64,000 nucleotides of DNA from Streptomyces tanashiensis (GTDB lineage: Bacteria; Actinomycetota; Actinomycetes; Streptomycetales; Streptomycetaceae), in the NCBI RefSeq assembly GCF_014648895.1, contig NZ_BMRZ01000008.1:186001-250000 (forward strand), in the 5' to 3' direction. Under the pieces are notes generated by a model that was not told the origin of the DNA, searched no databases, and saw nothing but the letters and a program-made list of their open reading frames with translations. Shown here piece after piece: positions 18,040 through 27,112 of the stretch (position 1 is the first letter of the stretch; each line of letters opens with the position of its first letter). A program made the position numbers and the translations under genes.

Positions 18040-18277
18040 CACCGCGCCCGTCCCGTCGCCCCGGGCGGCGGGCCCCGACGCGTCCGGCACGGTCCGGCCG
18101 CCGACGGGCCCGCCGCCCGTTCTCGTGACCGTCCGCGCGCGCGGCCGGCGTATCGGCCCGGGCAGGGGTCCGGCGCGCGGATGATGATCTTTCCTCGGCA
18201 AGGATCTCCCCATCCGCGCCGCCAGGGCGTAGGCTGCGGCAGTCGATCGGGCAGCATCTCGGACAGGTCTCGGACGG

Positions 18278-18291
18278 ATACCCGCGGGTAT
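18278..18291 (+). promoter_or_regulatory. 14-bp perfect palindrome before the IclR gene
   Basis: ATACCCGCGGGTAT is self-complementary and lies 39 bp upstream of the IclR start. The rest of the 291-bp gap (18040-18330) shows no gene. Autoregulation by the IclR protein is possible. Confidence 0.4.
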
Positions 18292-18330
18292 TCTGAACGG
18301 CGTTCCGCGATATCGAATGCGAGTGGAAAC

Positions 18331-19110
18331 ATGGTGCAGTCCGTTCAGCGTGCCGCACGCATCCTGAGGGAACTGTCGACACGCGGTCCCCGTCTGGGTG
18401 TCACCGAGCTCGCCGAGCGGATCGGCGTCTCCAAGCCGACCGTGCACGCACTGCTGCAGACCCTGGAGTCCGAGGGACTGGTGCGGCAGGAGAAGGGGAC
18501 GAGCAAGTACCTCCTGGGCATGGCGCTCCTCAGCATGGGCAACGCCTACCTGGAGACTCAGGAGTTGCGGTCCCACTCGGTCGCCTGGGCGAACACCCTG
18601 GCCGAGCGCACCGGCGAGGCGGTGTGGGTCGCGGTGCTCGACGACGCCGGGCACATCCTCGTGGTGCACCACGCCTTCCGGCCCCAAAGCGGGGTGCAGA
18701 TCCCGGACCTCGGCGCCAGCGTCCCGTGGAACACCTCCGCACTCGGGAAGGCCCTCGTGTCGTTCCTGCCCCAGCAGCGGCAGAAGGCGCTGCTGGAGGG
18801 CGGACTGGCCCGGCTGACCGGGAACAGCGTGGTCGACCCCGCCCTGCTGGCGGGCCAGTTGGAGGGGGCCCGGCAGACCGGTTACGCGCTGGAGGACCAG
18901 GAGAGCACCCTGGGCGAGGCCAGCATCGCGTCGCCGGTGTTCGACCGGTCGGGAGACGCGGCGGGCGCCATCGGCATCATCGGCCCCGTCGAGCGCCTTC
19001 TGTCCGAGCCGGACCGGCAGCGGCACGCCGTGGCCGTACGCGACGTGGCGACCCTGCTCTCCCGCGAGCTCGGGGCGGGCCGGGGCGTCGCCTGGCGCGT
19101 CACCGACTGA
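18331..19110 (+). CDS. IclR family regulator
   Basis: A 259-residue protein beginning MVQSVQRAARILRELSTRG, the standard IclR opening, which fixes the start at ATG 18331. The helix-turn-helix is GVTELAERIGVSKPTVHALL. The effector domain follows with AVWVAVLDDAGHILVVHH and later SIASPVFDRSGDAAGAIGIIGP. IclR proteins often sense small organic or amino acids. It ends 111 bp before the converging TauD-type gene, so it may control the amino-acid locus that starts there, but this is inference. Confidence 0.9.
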   Translation: MVQSVQRAARILRELSTRGPRLGVTELAERIGVSKPTVHALLQTLESEGLVRQEKGTSKYLLGMALLSMGNAYLETQELRSHSVAWANTLAERTGEAVWVAVLDDAGHILVVHHAFRPQSGVQIPDLGASVPWNTSALGKALVSFLPQQRQKALLEGGLARLTGNSVVDPALLAGQLEGARQTGYALEDQESTLGEASIASPVFDRSGDAAGAIGIIGPVERLLSEPDRQRHAVAVRDVATLLSRELGAGRGVAWRVTD

Positions 19111-19220
19111 CCCCCGGCCCCGCCCAGGGGCCGGAGGACGTCACGCAGCACGGGAAAGGGGCAGGTGCGCGGGAGCACCTCCCGCGCACCTGCCCCTCGG
19201 CCCCGGGGTCCGCCCTGCGG

Positions 19221-20234
19221 TCAGTCGCCGACCCGGCCGGCCACACCGTCCACCCAGCGGTCGGCGAAGCCGTCCGCGACGGCCTGGCTGCGCAGGGTGT
19301 ACGTCTTCAGCAGCCAGCGCGAGCGGGACCGCTCGGGGTCGTTGACCTCGATCAGCTCGCGGCTGTGCAGCCCGTTCTGGTTGGCGAAGATCAGCAGGTC
19401 GCCCTCGAGGATGCGGTGCCGCTTCTTCTCCGCGCGGGTCAGCGCGTTCTTCAGCTCGATCAGGGCGTCCTTCGCCTCGCCCGGAGCGTCCGGCGCGACC
19501 GTGGTGTGCGTGTCCAGGTAGCGGATGCCGTAGTCGCCCTGGAAGATCGCGTGCTTCTCCGAGAGGGTCAGGCTGCTGTTGTTGTCCCGGGACACCACGT
19601 CGAAGGGGGTGACGAAGTGTGCCTCTCCCAGGATGCGCAGGGCGTCCTCGGGCAGCCCGGCGCGCAGGGTGCGGGCCTCGACGAGGCTCGTGCAGGTGTA
19701 CTCCTCCACCGGGCAGCGCATCCCCAGCAGGCTGATGTAGTCGGCCCGCACCGGATGGGCGGTGCGGTCGTTGTGGTAGACGAGCTCGCCGTCGCTGTAA
19801 CCGGTCTGCTTCCCGTGGTACCTGCTGATGGAGTACACGTCGGTGAAGAAGTCCCCGTTGAAGCGGGTCGCGTACGCCATCACGGGAGTACGGGTCAGCT
19901 GCGCGACGAGCTCCAGGAAGCCCTCGCCGACGAAGGTCCGCTTGCGGGCGTACTTGTCGGCCTGCGGATCGTCGTGCCCGAGCTCCGGAAGCTCCTTGTC
20001 CACCGGACAGTTGCGCAGCACGTGCGTGTCGGAGACGCCCTCCTCCCGGTCCCTCCGGATCCGTTCGGCGGCCCGGACCAGCGACTCGGGGACGTTGCCC
20101 TCCGTCGCCCTCCGTACGGCCGCGGAGAAGGCGTGGTAGTCGTCGTACGGCCGGGTCTCGACGGTCTCGAGAACCCCGTACAGTTCGTCCTTCTCCCGGT
20201 CGGTCATGAAGTGGAACGGCTGCATCGGCGTCAC
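19221..20234 (-). CDS. TauD/clavaminate-synthase-like Fe(II)/2-oxoglutarate oxygenase
   Basis: A 337-residue cytoplasmic oxygenase. Iron ligands are visible as His154-x-Asp156 in VYHNDRTAHP and His290 in NQNGLHSREL. Arg306 (SRSRWLLKTY) is placed to bind 2-oxoglutarate. The family includes free amino acid beta-hydroxylases such as AsnO and VioC, and clavaminate synthase. The GTG start overlaps the isochorismatase stop by 4 bp, so it is translationally coupled and the last gene of the minus-strand leuC-like operon. The likely role is a late oxidation of the amino acid made by the locus; the substrate is not proven. Confidence 0.85.
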   Translation of the reverse strand: MTPMQPFHFMTDREKDELYGVLETVETRPYDDYHAFSAAVRRATEGNVPESLVRAAERIRRDREEGVSDTHVLRNCPVDKELPELGHDDPQADKYARKRTFVGEGFLELVAQLTRTPVMAYATRFNGDFFTDVYSISRYHGKQTGYSDGELVYHNDRTAHPVRADYISLLGMRCPVEEYTCTSLVEARTLRAGLPEDALRILGEAHFVTPFDVVSRDNNSSLTLSEKHAIFQGDYGIRYLDTHTTVAPDAPGEAKDALIELKNALTRAEKKRHRILEGDLLIFANQNGLHSRELIEVNDPERSRSRWLLKTYTLRSQAVADGFADRWVDGVAGRVGD

Positions 20235-20851
20235 TCCCTCTCTTCGTTGTCGTTCTCACCGGCGGTCCCGGGCCGCCCCAACGCCGCGTCCACGGTGGTG
20301 ACGTCGGCCGTGCGGCGCAGCACGGTCAGCGCCGCCTCGTGGAGTTCGGGGCTGGAGGTGGCGGTGGCGTCCTCCAGCACCTCCACGCGGAAGTCCAGGT
20401 CGTGGGCCTCGCGGGCGGTGGACAGGATGACGAGGTCCGTCGTCACGCCGGTCAGCAGCAGGGTGTCCACCCCGAGGGACCGCAGGATCAGTTCGAGGTG
20501 CGTTCCGCGGAACGGGCTGATCCGGCGCTTGGCGACGACCGGCTCACGCGGCTCGGGCTTGAGGGAGTCGTGGATCTCGGTCCCCCAGGTGCCCAGGATC
20601 AGCCGGTCGCCGTCGGCCGCCTCGGCGAACAGCGTCGACGCCGGCGACCAGTCCGCGAGCCCCGGGGAGAAGCCGACGACCACGTGGACCACCGGTATGC
20701 CGCGCTCGCGGGCGCGGTCGACGGCGCGGCGGGCGTGGCCGAGGACGCCTCTGCTCTCGATCTGGTCGAGGCAGACGTCGCTGTACTTCCCGTCGGGGTG
20801 GGCGACCTCGTTGATGAGGTCGAGCACCAGCAGGGCGGGTCGTCGGGTCAT
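20231..20851 (-). CDS. Isochorismatase-family cysteine hydrolase
   Basis: A 206-residue hydrolase. LLVLDLINEVAHPDGK carries the catalytic Asp. KRRISPFRGTHLELILRSLG has the Lys and the cis-peptide region. LLLTGVTTDLVILSTAREAHDL holds the usual nucleophile motif, but the Cys of the GVxTxxCV pattern is replaced (TDLVIL). Isochorismatase itself lacks that Cys too, so the enzyme could be isochorismatase-like rather than amidase-like. It overlaps both neighbours by 4 bp. Isochorismate would fit the aromatic theme, but no isochorismate synthase gene is seen. Confidence 0.82.
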   Translation of the reverse strand: MTRRPALLVLDLINEVAHPDGKYSDVCLDQIESRGVLGHARRAVDRARERGIPVVHVVVGFSPGLADWSPASTLFAEAADGDRLILGTWGTEIHDSLKPEPREPVVAKRRISPFRGTHLELILRSLGVDTLLLTGVTTDLVILSTAREAHDLDFRVEVLEDATATSSPELHEAALTVLRRTADVTTVDAALGRPGTAGENDNEERE

Positions 20852-21447
20852 GCCGCGCTCCGTTTCGTCGTGGGCAGGAGCGGCCGGCGTCGCCGCTCGT
20901 GCGCGCTGATGTCCGCCTCGTGGCGCAGGGTGTCGCTGATGGTGTCCGCGCCGCGCAGCAGCCGGTCGCGCGCGCCCTCGTTGATCTGGAAGCTCTCGGT
21001 CCGGTCGGCGAACCGGACCTGCCGCAGCTCCAGGTCGACGGTGACCGGCGTGGTCGGATCGGCCTCGGCCAGCTCCCACAGCCGCTCCACGGCGTCCACC
21101 GGCAGGGCGACGGGCAGCAGGCCGCGCATGAGGGCGTTCTCGCGGAAGATGTCGCCGAAGCTGACGGCGATCACGGCGCGGAGGCCGGACTTCTGCAGGG
21201 CCCAGACGGCGGACTCCCGGGAGGAGCCGGTGGCGAACTCGTTGCCCGCGACGAGGATGGTGGCGCCCTGGTACTGGGGCAGGTTCGCCGGGAACGCCGG
21301 GTCGTCACGCCAGTCCCCGAACAGGCCGTTGCCGTGGCCGGTCGGGCTGAAGTAGGGGACGAAGCGGGCGGGGATGATCTGGTCGGTGTCGACGTTGCCG
21401 CGTCTGAGCGGCAGCGCCGTGCCGACGTGCACGGTGAACTGGTCCAT
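20848..21447 (-). CDS. leuD: LeuD-like small subunit of an isopropylmalate-isomerase family enzyme
   Basis: A 199-residue aconitase-swivel subunit with VDTDQIIPARFVPYF and GATILVAGNEFATGSSRESAVWAL. In housekeeping LeuD the motif is GSSREHA; here the His is Ser, and the following FADIF..N..KNGLL stretch is FGDIFRENALMRGLL. These are substrate-pocket positions, which suggests a changed substrate. It starts 14 bp after the leuC-like stop and overlaps the hydrolase gene by 4 bp. A role in isomerising a 2-substituted malate made by the synthase at 29.9-31.1 kb is proposed. Confidence 0.9.
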   Translation of the reverse strand: MDQFTVHVGTALPLRRGNVDTDQIIPARFVPYFSPTGHGNGLFGDWRDDPAFPANLPQYQGATILVAGNEFATGSSRESAVWALQKSGLRAVIAVSFGDIFRENALMRGLLPVALPVDAVERLWELAEADPTTPVTVDLELRQVRFADRTESFQINEGARDRLLRGADTISDTLRHEADISAHERRRRPLLPTTKRSAA

Positions 21448-21461
21448 GGCGGTGCGTGGCC

Positions 21462-22865
21462 TCACAGGTCGGTGGGTGCGGTGATCCGGCCGGTGACGGC
21501 ACTGGCGGCGGCCACCGCCGGGGAGGCGATGTGGGTCCGCGCGCGCTTGCCCTGCCGGCCCTCGAAGTTGCGGTTGCTGGTGGACACGGCGCGCTGTCCG
21601 GGCCGCAGCCGGTCCTCGTTGAGGCCGCAGCACATGGAGCAGCCTGCGATGGGGCGGAAGTCCGCGCCGGCGCCGGTGAAGACCCGGTCGAGGCCCTCGT
21701 CCACGGCCTGCCGGTGCACGGCGGCCGAGCCGGGTACGACGAGCATGCGCACTCCGTCGGCGACCCGGCGGCCGCGCAGCACCTCGGCCGCGGCGCGCAG
21801 GTCCTCGATGCGCCCGTTGGTGCAGGAGCCCACGAAGACGGTGTCGATCCCGATGTCGGTCAGACGGCTGCCGGGCTCCAGGTCCATGTAGGCGAGGGCG
21901 CGTTCGGCCGCCGCGCGCTCGGCGGGGGTGGCGTGGTCGTCCGGGCTCGGCACGCGGGCGTCGAGGGGCAGGCTCTGCGCCGGGTTGGTTCCCCAGGAGA
22001 CGTACGGCCGGACCGTCGAGGCGTCGAGGGTGACCTCCTTGTCGAACCGCGCGTCGGGGTCGGTGCGCAGGGAGGTCCAGTACGCGACCTCCGCCTCCCA
22101 GTCCGCGCCCCGGGGCATGCCGGGACGGGTGCGCAGATAGGCGAAGGTGGTGTCGTCGGGGGCGACGAGTCCCGCCTTGGAGCCGGCCTCCACCGACATG
22201 TTGCACAGGGTCATGCGTCCTTCCATCGAGAGTGCCTCGACGGCCGGACCCCGGTACTCGATGATGTGGCCCTGGCCGCCGCCCGTCCCGATGCGCGCGA
22301 TCAGCGCCATCACCAGGTCCTTGGCCGTCACCCCGTCCGGGAGGGTCCCCGTGACGTCGACCGCCATGTCCTGCGGCCGGCGCGTCCACAGCGTCTGCGT
22401 GGCCAGGACGTGTTCCACCTGGCTGGTGCCGATGCCGAACGCGAGGGCGCCGAAGGCGCCCAGGGTGGTGGTGTGCGAGTCGCAGCACACGACCGTCATC
22501 CCCGGCCGGACCAGGCCCTGTTCCGGCCCGATGACGTGCACGATGCCGTGCCCCTCGTCACCGCGCCGGTGCATGGGGATCCCGAAGGCGCCGGAGTTGT
22601 CCCGGAGCAGGGCGGACTGGCGGCGGCCCGCGGGGTCGTCGAATCCGTCGAGGGGCGAGGTGGTGGGGACGTTGTGGTCCTCGGTGCCCACCGTCAGCTC
22701 GGGGCGCCGCACGGTGCGTCCGGCGGCCCGCAGGCCGTCGAACGCCGCCGGCGTGTTCACCTCGTGGAGCAGGTGGAGGTCGACGTAGAGGAGGTCGTCC
22801 CCCTCTGCCTCACCCCTGCGGACCGTGTGATCGGCCCAGACCTTCTGCGCAAGCGTTGAACCCAT
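21462..22865 (-). CDS. leuC: LeuC-like large subunit of an isopropylmalate-isomerase family enzyme
   Basis: About 467 residues; the start MGSTLAQKVWADH at 22865 matches the usual LeuC N-terminus, and an ATG three codons upstream at 22874 is an alternative. The 4Fe-4S cysteines are present (VFVGSCTNGRIEDL and AGCSMCCGLN), as is SNRNFEGRQGKRARTH near the end. The housekeeping motif GDSHTSTHGAFGA reads CDSHTTTLGAFGA, with Gly to Cys and His to Leu. This and the neighbours argue for a pathway-specific paralogue rather than leucine synthesis, though a housekeeping role cannot be excluded without the rest of the genome. Confidence 0.9.
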   Translation of the reverse strand: MGSTLAQKVWADHTVRRGEAEGDDLLYVDLHLLHEVNTPAAFDGLRAAGRTVRRPELTVGTEDHNVPTTSPLDGFDDPAGRRQSALLRDNSGAFGIPMHRRGDEGHGIVHVIGPEQGLVRPGMTVVCCDSHTTTLGAFGALAFGIGTSQVEHVLATQTLWTRRPQDMAVDVTGTLPDGVTAKDLVMALIARIGTGGGQGHIIEYRGPAVEALSMEGRMTLCNMSVEAGSKAGLVAPDDTTFAYLRTRPGMPRGADWEAEVAYWTSLRTDPDARFDKEVTLDASTVRPYVSWGTNPAQSLPLDARVPSPDDHATPAERAAAERALAYMDLEPGSRLTDIGIDTVFVGSCTNGRIEDLRAAAEVLRGRRVADGVRMLVVPGSAAVHRQAVDEGLDRVFTGAGADFRPIAGCSMCCGLNEDRLRPGQRAVSTSNRNFEGRQGKRARTHIASPAVAAASAVTGRITAPTDL

Positions 22866-23011
22866 GGCCGCCATGCTGGTGGCGGGCGGTGCGGGCGGGC
22901 ATCGGCCGATGGTGGAGGCCTCCTCCGCCGGCGCACGGCGCTCCTCCTTCGGTGCGACGGAGCCCCGGTTCCTCTGTGGGTGGATGACAGGGTCGCGCGG
23001 GGCCGATCAGG

Positions 23012-24064
23012 ATGGGGACGCGTCTCTCACCCGCTCGGTCTGCCGGCATCGCCGGAGAAGAAGAGAACGGACACGGTGCAGTGAACGGACACGGTGAAGC
23101 GAAGCGGCCCCCCGCCGCCCGGCACCCGGGCCCGACGGGAGCATCACCCGCGTCCGCGGTCCGGCTTCCGTCCCCGGTCACCCGGGAGGAGACCGGGGAG
23201 CTGCGGCGCCTGCTGGCCCGGGCCGCCACCGGCGAGTACCAGGTGATCCAGGCCGGTGGCGACGGTACGGAGGCACCCGCGGCCGTCGCCCGTCGGACGG
23301 GGCTCCTCGACGCGCTGGCCGGGATCATACGGGCGAACACCGGCAGACCGGTGGTACGGATAGACGGCGCCGCCGTGCCGGAGTCCCGGGAACGGCCCAC
23401 CGGGGCGGCGGTGTGGACGAGCCACGAGGCCCTGGTCCTCGGCCACGAACCGCCCCTGCTCCGGGACACGCCCACGGCCCGGCCCCTGCTGGCGTCCACC
23501 CATCTGCCGTGGCTCGGCGAACCCGCCGGCCGGCCCGACGGCCCGACCGCCCGGCTGCTCGCGCGGATTTCCAACCCCCTGGCCTGCGAGGTCGGCCCCC
23601 GCACCACGGCCACCGCGCTGCTGCGCCTGTGCCGTGTGCTGGATCCCGGCCGGGAGCCCGGCCGTCTCACCCTCGTCTCCCGCATGGGCGTCTCCCACGT
23701 GGGGTCGGCGCTCCCCCGTCTCGTGACGGCCGTGCGGCGGGCCGGGTATCCGGCCGCGTGGCTGTGCGACCCGATGGGCGGGAACACCTTCACCGCCCGC
23801 TCGGGCCACCGCACCCAGTTGGTGTCGATGGTGATCGAGGAGGTCGTGGCCTTCCAGCGGGCCGTCGTCGAGGCGGGCGGAGTGGCCGCGGGACTGCGTC
23901 TGGAGACCACTCCCGACGCGGTGACGGAATGCGCCTGGGGCTTCGCCGACGTGGACCGGGTGACCGAGCGCCCCGCCTCGCCGTGCGGGCCGCGGCTCAA
24001 TCCCGCGCAGGCGTTCACCGTGGCCGGCGCGTGGGGGGCTCCTCCGCCGACGGCCGCGGGGTGA
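23012..24064 (+). CDS. Degenerate class II DAHP synthase-like protein
   Basis: A 350-residue relative of class II 3-deoxy-D-arabino-heptulosonate 7-phosphate synthase, about 100 residues shorter than usual. Clear anchors are VWTSHEALVLGHE, DPGREPGRLTLVSRMG, WLCDPMGGNTF and GPRLNPAQAF. Of the four metal ligands only Glu298 remains: the Cys of QAGDCAE is lost (AGGDGTE), His of DPMHGNT is Gly256, and Asp of CDPRLN is Gly326. PEP ligands are also lost: GERTR is GEPAG and the VKVGP Lys is Glu194. The KPRS region and the loop after it are missing. It is probably not a DAHP synthase. A start at GTG 23081 is possible. Confidence 0.8.
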   Translation: MGTRLSPARSAGIAGEEENGHGAVNGHGEAKRPPAARHPGPTGASPASAVRLPSPVTREETGELRRLLARAATGEYQVIQAGGDGTEAPAAVARRTGLLDALAGIIRANTGRPVVRIDGAAVPESRERPTGAAVWTSHEALVLGHEPPLLRDTPTARPLLASTHLPWLGEPAGRPDGPTARLLARISNPLACEVGPRTTATALLRLCRVLDPGREPGRLTLVSRMGVSHVGSALPRLVTAVRRAGYPAAWLCDPMGGNTFTARSGHRTQLVSMVIEEVVAFQRAVVEAGGVAAGLRLETTPDAVTECAWGFADVDRVTERPASPCGPRLNPAQAFTVAGAWGAPPPTAAG

Positions 24065-24073
24065 CGAGCAATA

Positions 24074-24141
24074 CGGGTCCGGGTCCGAGTCCGGGTCCGG
24101 GTCCGAGTCCGGGTCCGGGTCCGTCCGGGTCCGGGTCCGCG
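24074..24141 (+). repeat. GGGTCC/GAGTCC hexanucleotide simple repeat
   Basis: About 11 copies of a 6-bp unit in the gap between the converging DAHPS-like and DhaL genes. It is short, not palindromic and has no unique spacers, so it is a microsatellite and not a CRISPR. Confidence 0.9.
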
Positions 24142-24183
24142 GGAGGCGGTCCCCGCCTCACGCTCCGGTGGACGCGCCGGGGT

Positions 24184-24864
24184 TCACACGCCGGGCAGGC
24201 ACCCGATCCGCCCGTGGAAGAGCGCCGGCTCCGGGCCGTTCGTGATCTCCTCGGCGAGTGCCCTGAAGAGCATCTCGGTGGAGACGGCGCCCGGGTCCAG
24301 GTGGCCGATGCTGCGATAGCCGAGATACGAGGCACGGCCCTTGCGGGCCTGCATCGAGACCGTGGACCGGGCTCCCGCCGCGGCCGCTTCGGCGGCGGCT
24401 GCCGCGGCCTCGCCGAGGCTTCGGCCGTGCGCGCACGCCTCGCGGAACGCCGCCACGGCGGGCGTGTAGGCGTCGACCATGGTCTTGTCGCCCGGGGCCG
24501 CCGCGCCCAGACGGACGACGGCGGTGAGCCCCTCCTGCAGCGCGTCGCCGAGCCCGGTCAGTCCGGTCCGGCCGTCCGGAAGCGCGGCGCCCATCGCCTG
24601 GAAGGTGCTGCCGTACAACGCCCCGGCCGCTCCGCCCACATGGGTCCGGAGTAACCGCCCGGCCGCGTCCAGCAGTTCGCCCATGGTGCCCGACCTTCCG
24701 TCCCTCAGCAGCATGCGGTGGACGTGGGAGGTACCCCGGCGCATGTTGATGCCGTGGTCTCCGTCGCCGATCGCGGAATCGAGAGCGGTGAGCCTGTCCG
24801 CGTCCGCCTCGACCGCCCGCGCGAACCCCCGGAGCCACGCTACGGCCAGCGCGTTGTCCTGCAT
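24184..24864 (-). CDS. dhaL: DhaL: ADP-binding subunit of a dihydroxyacetone-kinase-type enzyme, orphan
   Basis: A 226-residue DhaL with SAIGDGDHGINMRRG, holding the Mg-binding aspartates, and GGAAGALYGSTFQAMG plus GDKTMVDAY. In known systems DhaL works with DhaK, which binds dihydroxyacetone covalently, and either DhaM or ATP. Neither DhaK nor DhaM is in this window and the gene stands alone, facing the DAHPS-like gene and divergent from the response regulator. A TTA leucine codon (24652-24654) suggests bldA dependence. It may phosphorylate another small molecule, or be the last of a lost operon. Confidence 0.88.
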   Translation of the reverse strand: MQDNALAVAWLRGFARAVEADADRLTALDSAIGDGDHGINMRRGTSHVHRMLLRDGRSGTMGELLDAAGRLLRTHVGGAAGALYGSTFQAMGAALPDGRTGLTGLGDALQEGLTAVVRLGAAAPGDKTMVDAYTPAVAAFREACAHGRSLGEAAAAAAEAAAAGARSTVSMQARKGRASYLGYRSIGHLDPGAVSTEMLFRALAEEITNGPEPALFHGRIGCLPGV

Positions 24865-24974
24865 GCTTCCCCCTCCGCTGCAGCGGCACACGGAAGCCGA
24901 CACCCGACGTCGGTGGCGGGTGGCCCCCGATGCCCGACCGTAGGTGTGGACTCTGTTGGGCGTCAACAAACGCC

Positions 24975-24993
24975 AGATCAAGGAAAGATCAAG
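24975..24993 (+). promoter_or_regulatory. Two AGATCAAG direct repeats with 11-bp period
   Basis: AGATCAAG at 24975-24982 and 24986-24993 lie one helical turn apart in the 291-bp gap between dhaL and the response-regulator gene. Direct repeats with 11-bp spacing are typical of SARP-type activator sites; no SARP gene is in the window. Confidence 0.4.
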
Positions 24994-25071
24994 CAGTCGC
25001 CTTGGAAACGGAGGGCCACGGGGAAGCCGAGCCGTGACGCTCAACCCTGCGGAACGCTCGAATTTCGCCAA

Positions 25072-25100
25072 AACGCTGTTCATCATTGATGAACAGCGTT
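25072..25100 (+). promoter_or_regulatory. 29-bp perfect palindrome upstream of the response-regulator gene
   Basis: Two 14-bp arms (25072-25085 and 25087-25100) meet at a single T, and the core reads GTTCATCATTGATGAAC. It is AT-richer than its surroundings and ends 55 bp before the start codon. This looks like a high-affinity dimer operator; RNA hairpin formation is also possible. Confidence 0.65.
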
Positions 25101-25155
25101 CCCGAATCTAGGCTTCTACGACAGAGATCGAACAATCTGACGAAGGGCGTACCTC

Positions 25156-25887
25156 ATGTCTCTGGAACGTGATCTCTTCGGCGAGGAACACGCCGGGGAC
25201 GACACAGCCCGCGTGCTGGTCGCGGATCACGACCCCATCTCCCGTCACGTCCTGACCCGCGTCCTCGGCGCCTCGGCCCACCTCGACGTGGTGGGCGGCG
25301 TGAACAACCAGCAGCCGCTTCGGCAGTGGCCGCTCGACCGCGTCGACGTGACCGTCCTGGCGGTCACCCCCCGCGAGGACGCGACCGGCCTGATCCGCCA
25401 GCTGAGCCAGCGTCAGGTGCGGGTGCTGGTCGTCGGCACCGGGTGGACCCAGCGGCGCCTCGACGCCTGCTTCGCGGCCGGCGCCACGGGCTGTCTCGTG
25501 AAGAACATCAAGGTCGCCAAGATCGCCACGGCCATCCGTGCGGTGGCTTCCGGCCACACGGTGCTCTCGCCCGAGCTGCGCTCTCTGTACGCCCGCCGCA
25601 CGGCCGCCGCGCCGGCCCCCGTCTCCGCCGCTTCCCAGGACCTCCTGCACACGCTCACCTCCCGCGAACAGGAGGTGCTGCGCAACCTCACCGAGGGGAT
25701 GTCGACGGCCGAGACAGCGATCCGCCTCAGGGTGTCACCGGCCACCGTCAAGAGCCACATCTCCCACGCGCTGACCAAACTGGGCGCCCGCAACCGGCTG
25801 GAGGCCGTCCTGCTGTTCCAGCGGTCCGGTGCCGCCGAGAGCGATGCCGTGCCCGCCACCCCGCCCCGGACGGCCGAGATGGCCTGA
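25156..25887 (+). CDS. NarL/LuxR-type regulator with a receiver domain lacking the phospho-Asp
   Basis: A 243-residue protein. The receiver domain (about 19-135) reads RVLVADHDPISRHVL, but the phosphoacceptor position is Ala69 (VDVTVLAVTP). The late Lys is kept (GCLVKNI). The LuxR helix-turn-helix (about 165-225) is LTSREQEVLRNLTEGMSTAE and RVSPATVKSHISHALTKLG. Such atypical receivers usually respond to ligands instead of a kinase and often serve as cluster-specific regulators. No kinase gene is adjacent. It sits at the centre of the putative amino-acid locus, so it is the best candidate for its switch. Confidence 0.9.
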   Translation: MSLERDLFGEEHAGDDTARVLVADHDPISRHVLTRVLGASAHLDVVGGVNNQQPLRQWPLDRVDVTVLAVTPREDATGLIRQLSQRQVRVLVVGTGWTQRRLDACFAAGATGCLVKNIKVAKIATAIRAVASGHTVLSPELRSLYARRTAAAPAPVSAASQDLLHTLTSREQEVLRNLTEGMSTAETAIRLRVSPATVKSHISHALTKLGARNRLEAVLLFQRSGAAESDAVPATPPRTAEMA

Positions 25888-25927
25888 GGGCCTCCGCAGC
25901 GGAGGAGGGCGGGGAGGCCGTCACCCG

Positions 25928-27108
<1,181 letters not shown>

Positions 27109-27112
<4 letters not shown>

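Noticed and set aside
20848..22865. Housekeeping leucine operon
   Set aside because: Overlap with a hydrolase and a TauD-type gene, altered substrate motifs and the nearby aromatic genes make a pathway-specific role more likely. It was not fully excluded, because the rest of the genome is not visible.
23012..24064. Functional DAHP synthase feeding the shikimate pathway
   Set aside because: Three metal ligands and key PEP contacts are absent.
24074..24141. Possible CRISPR array
   Set aside because: The units are 6 bp without unique spacers and no cas gene is present.
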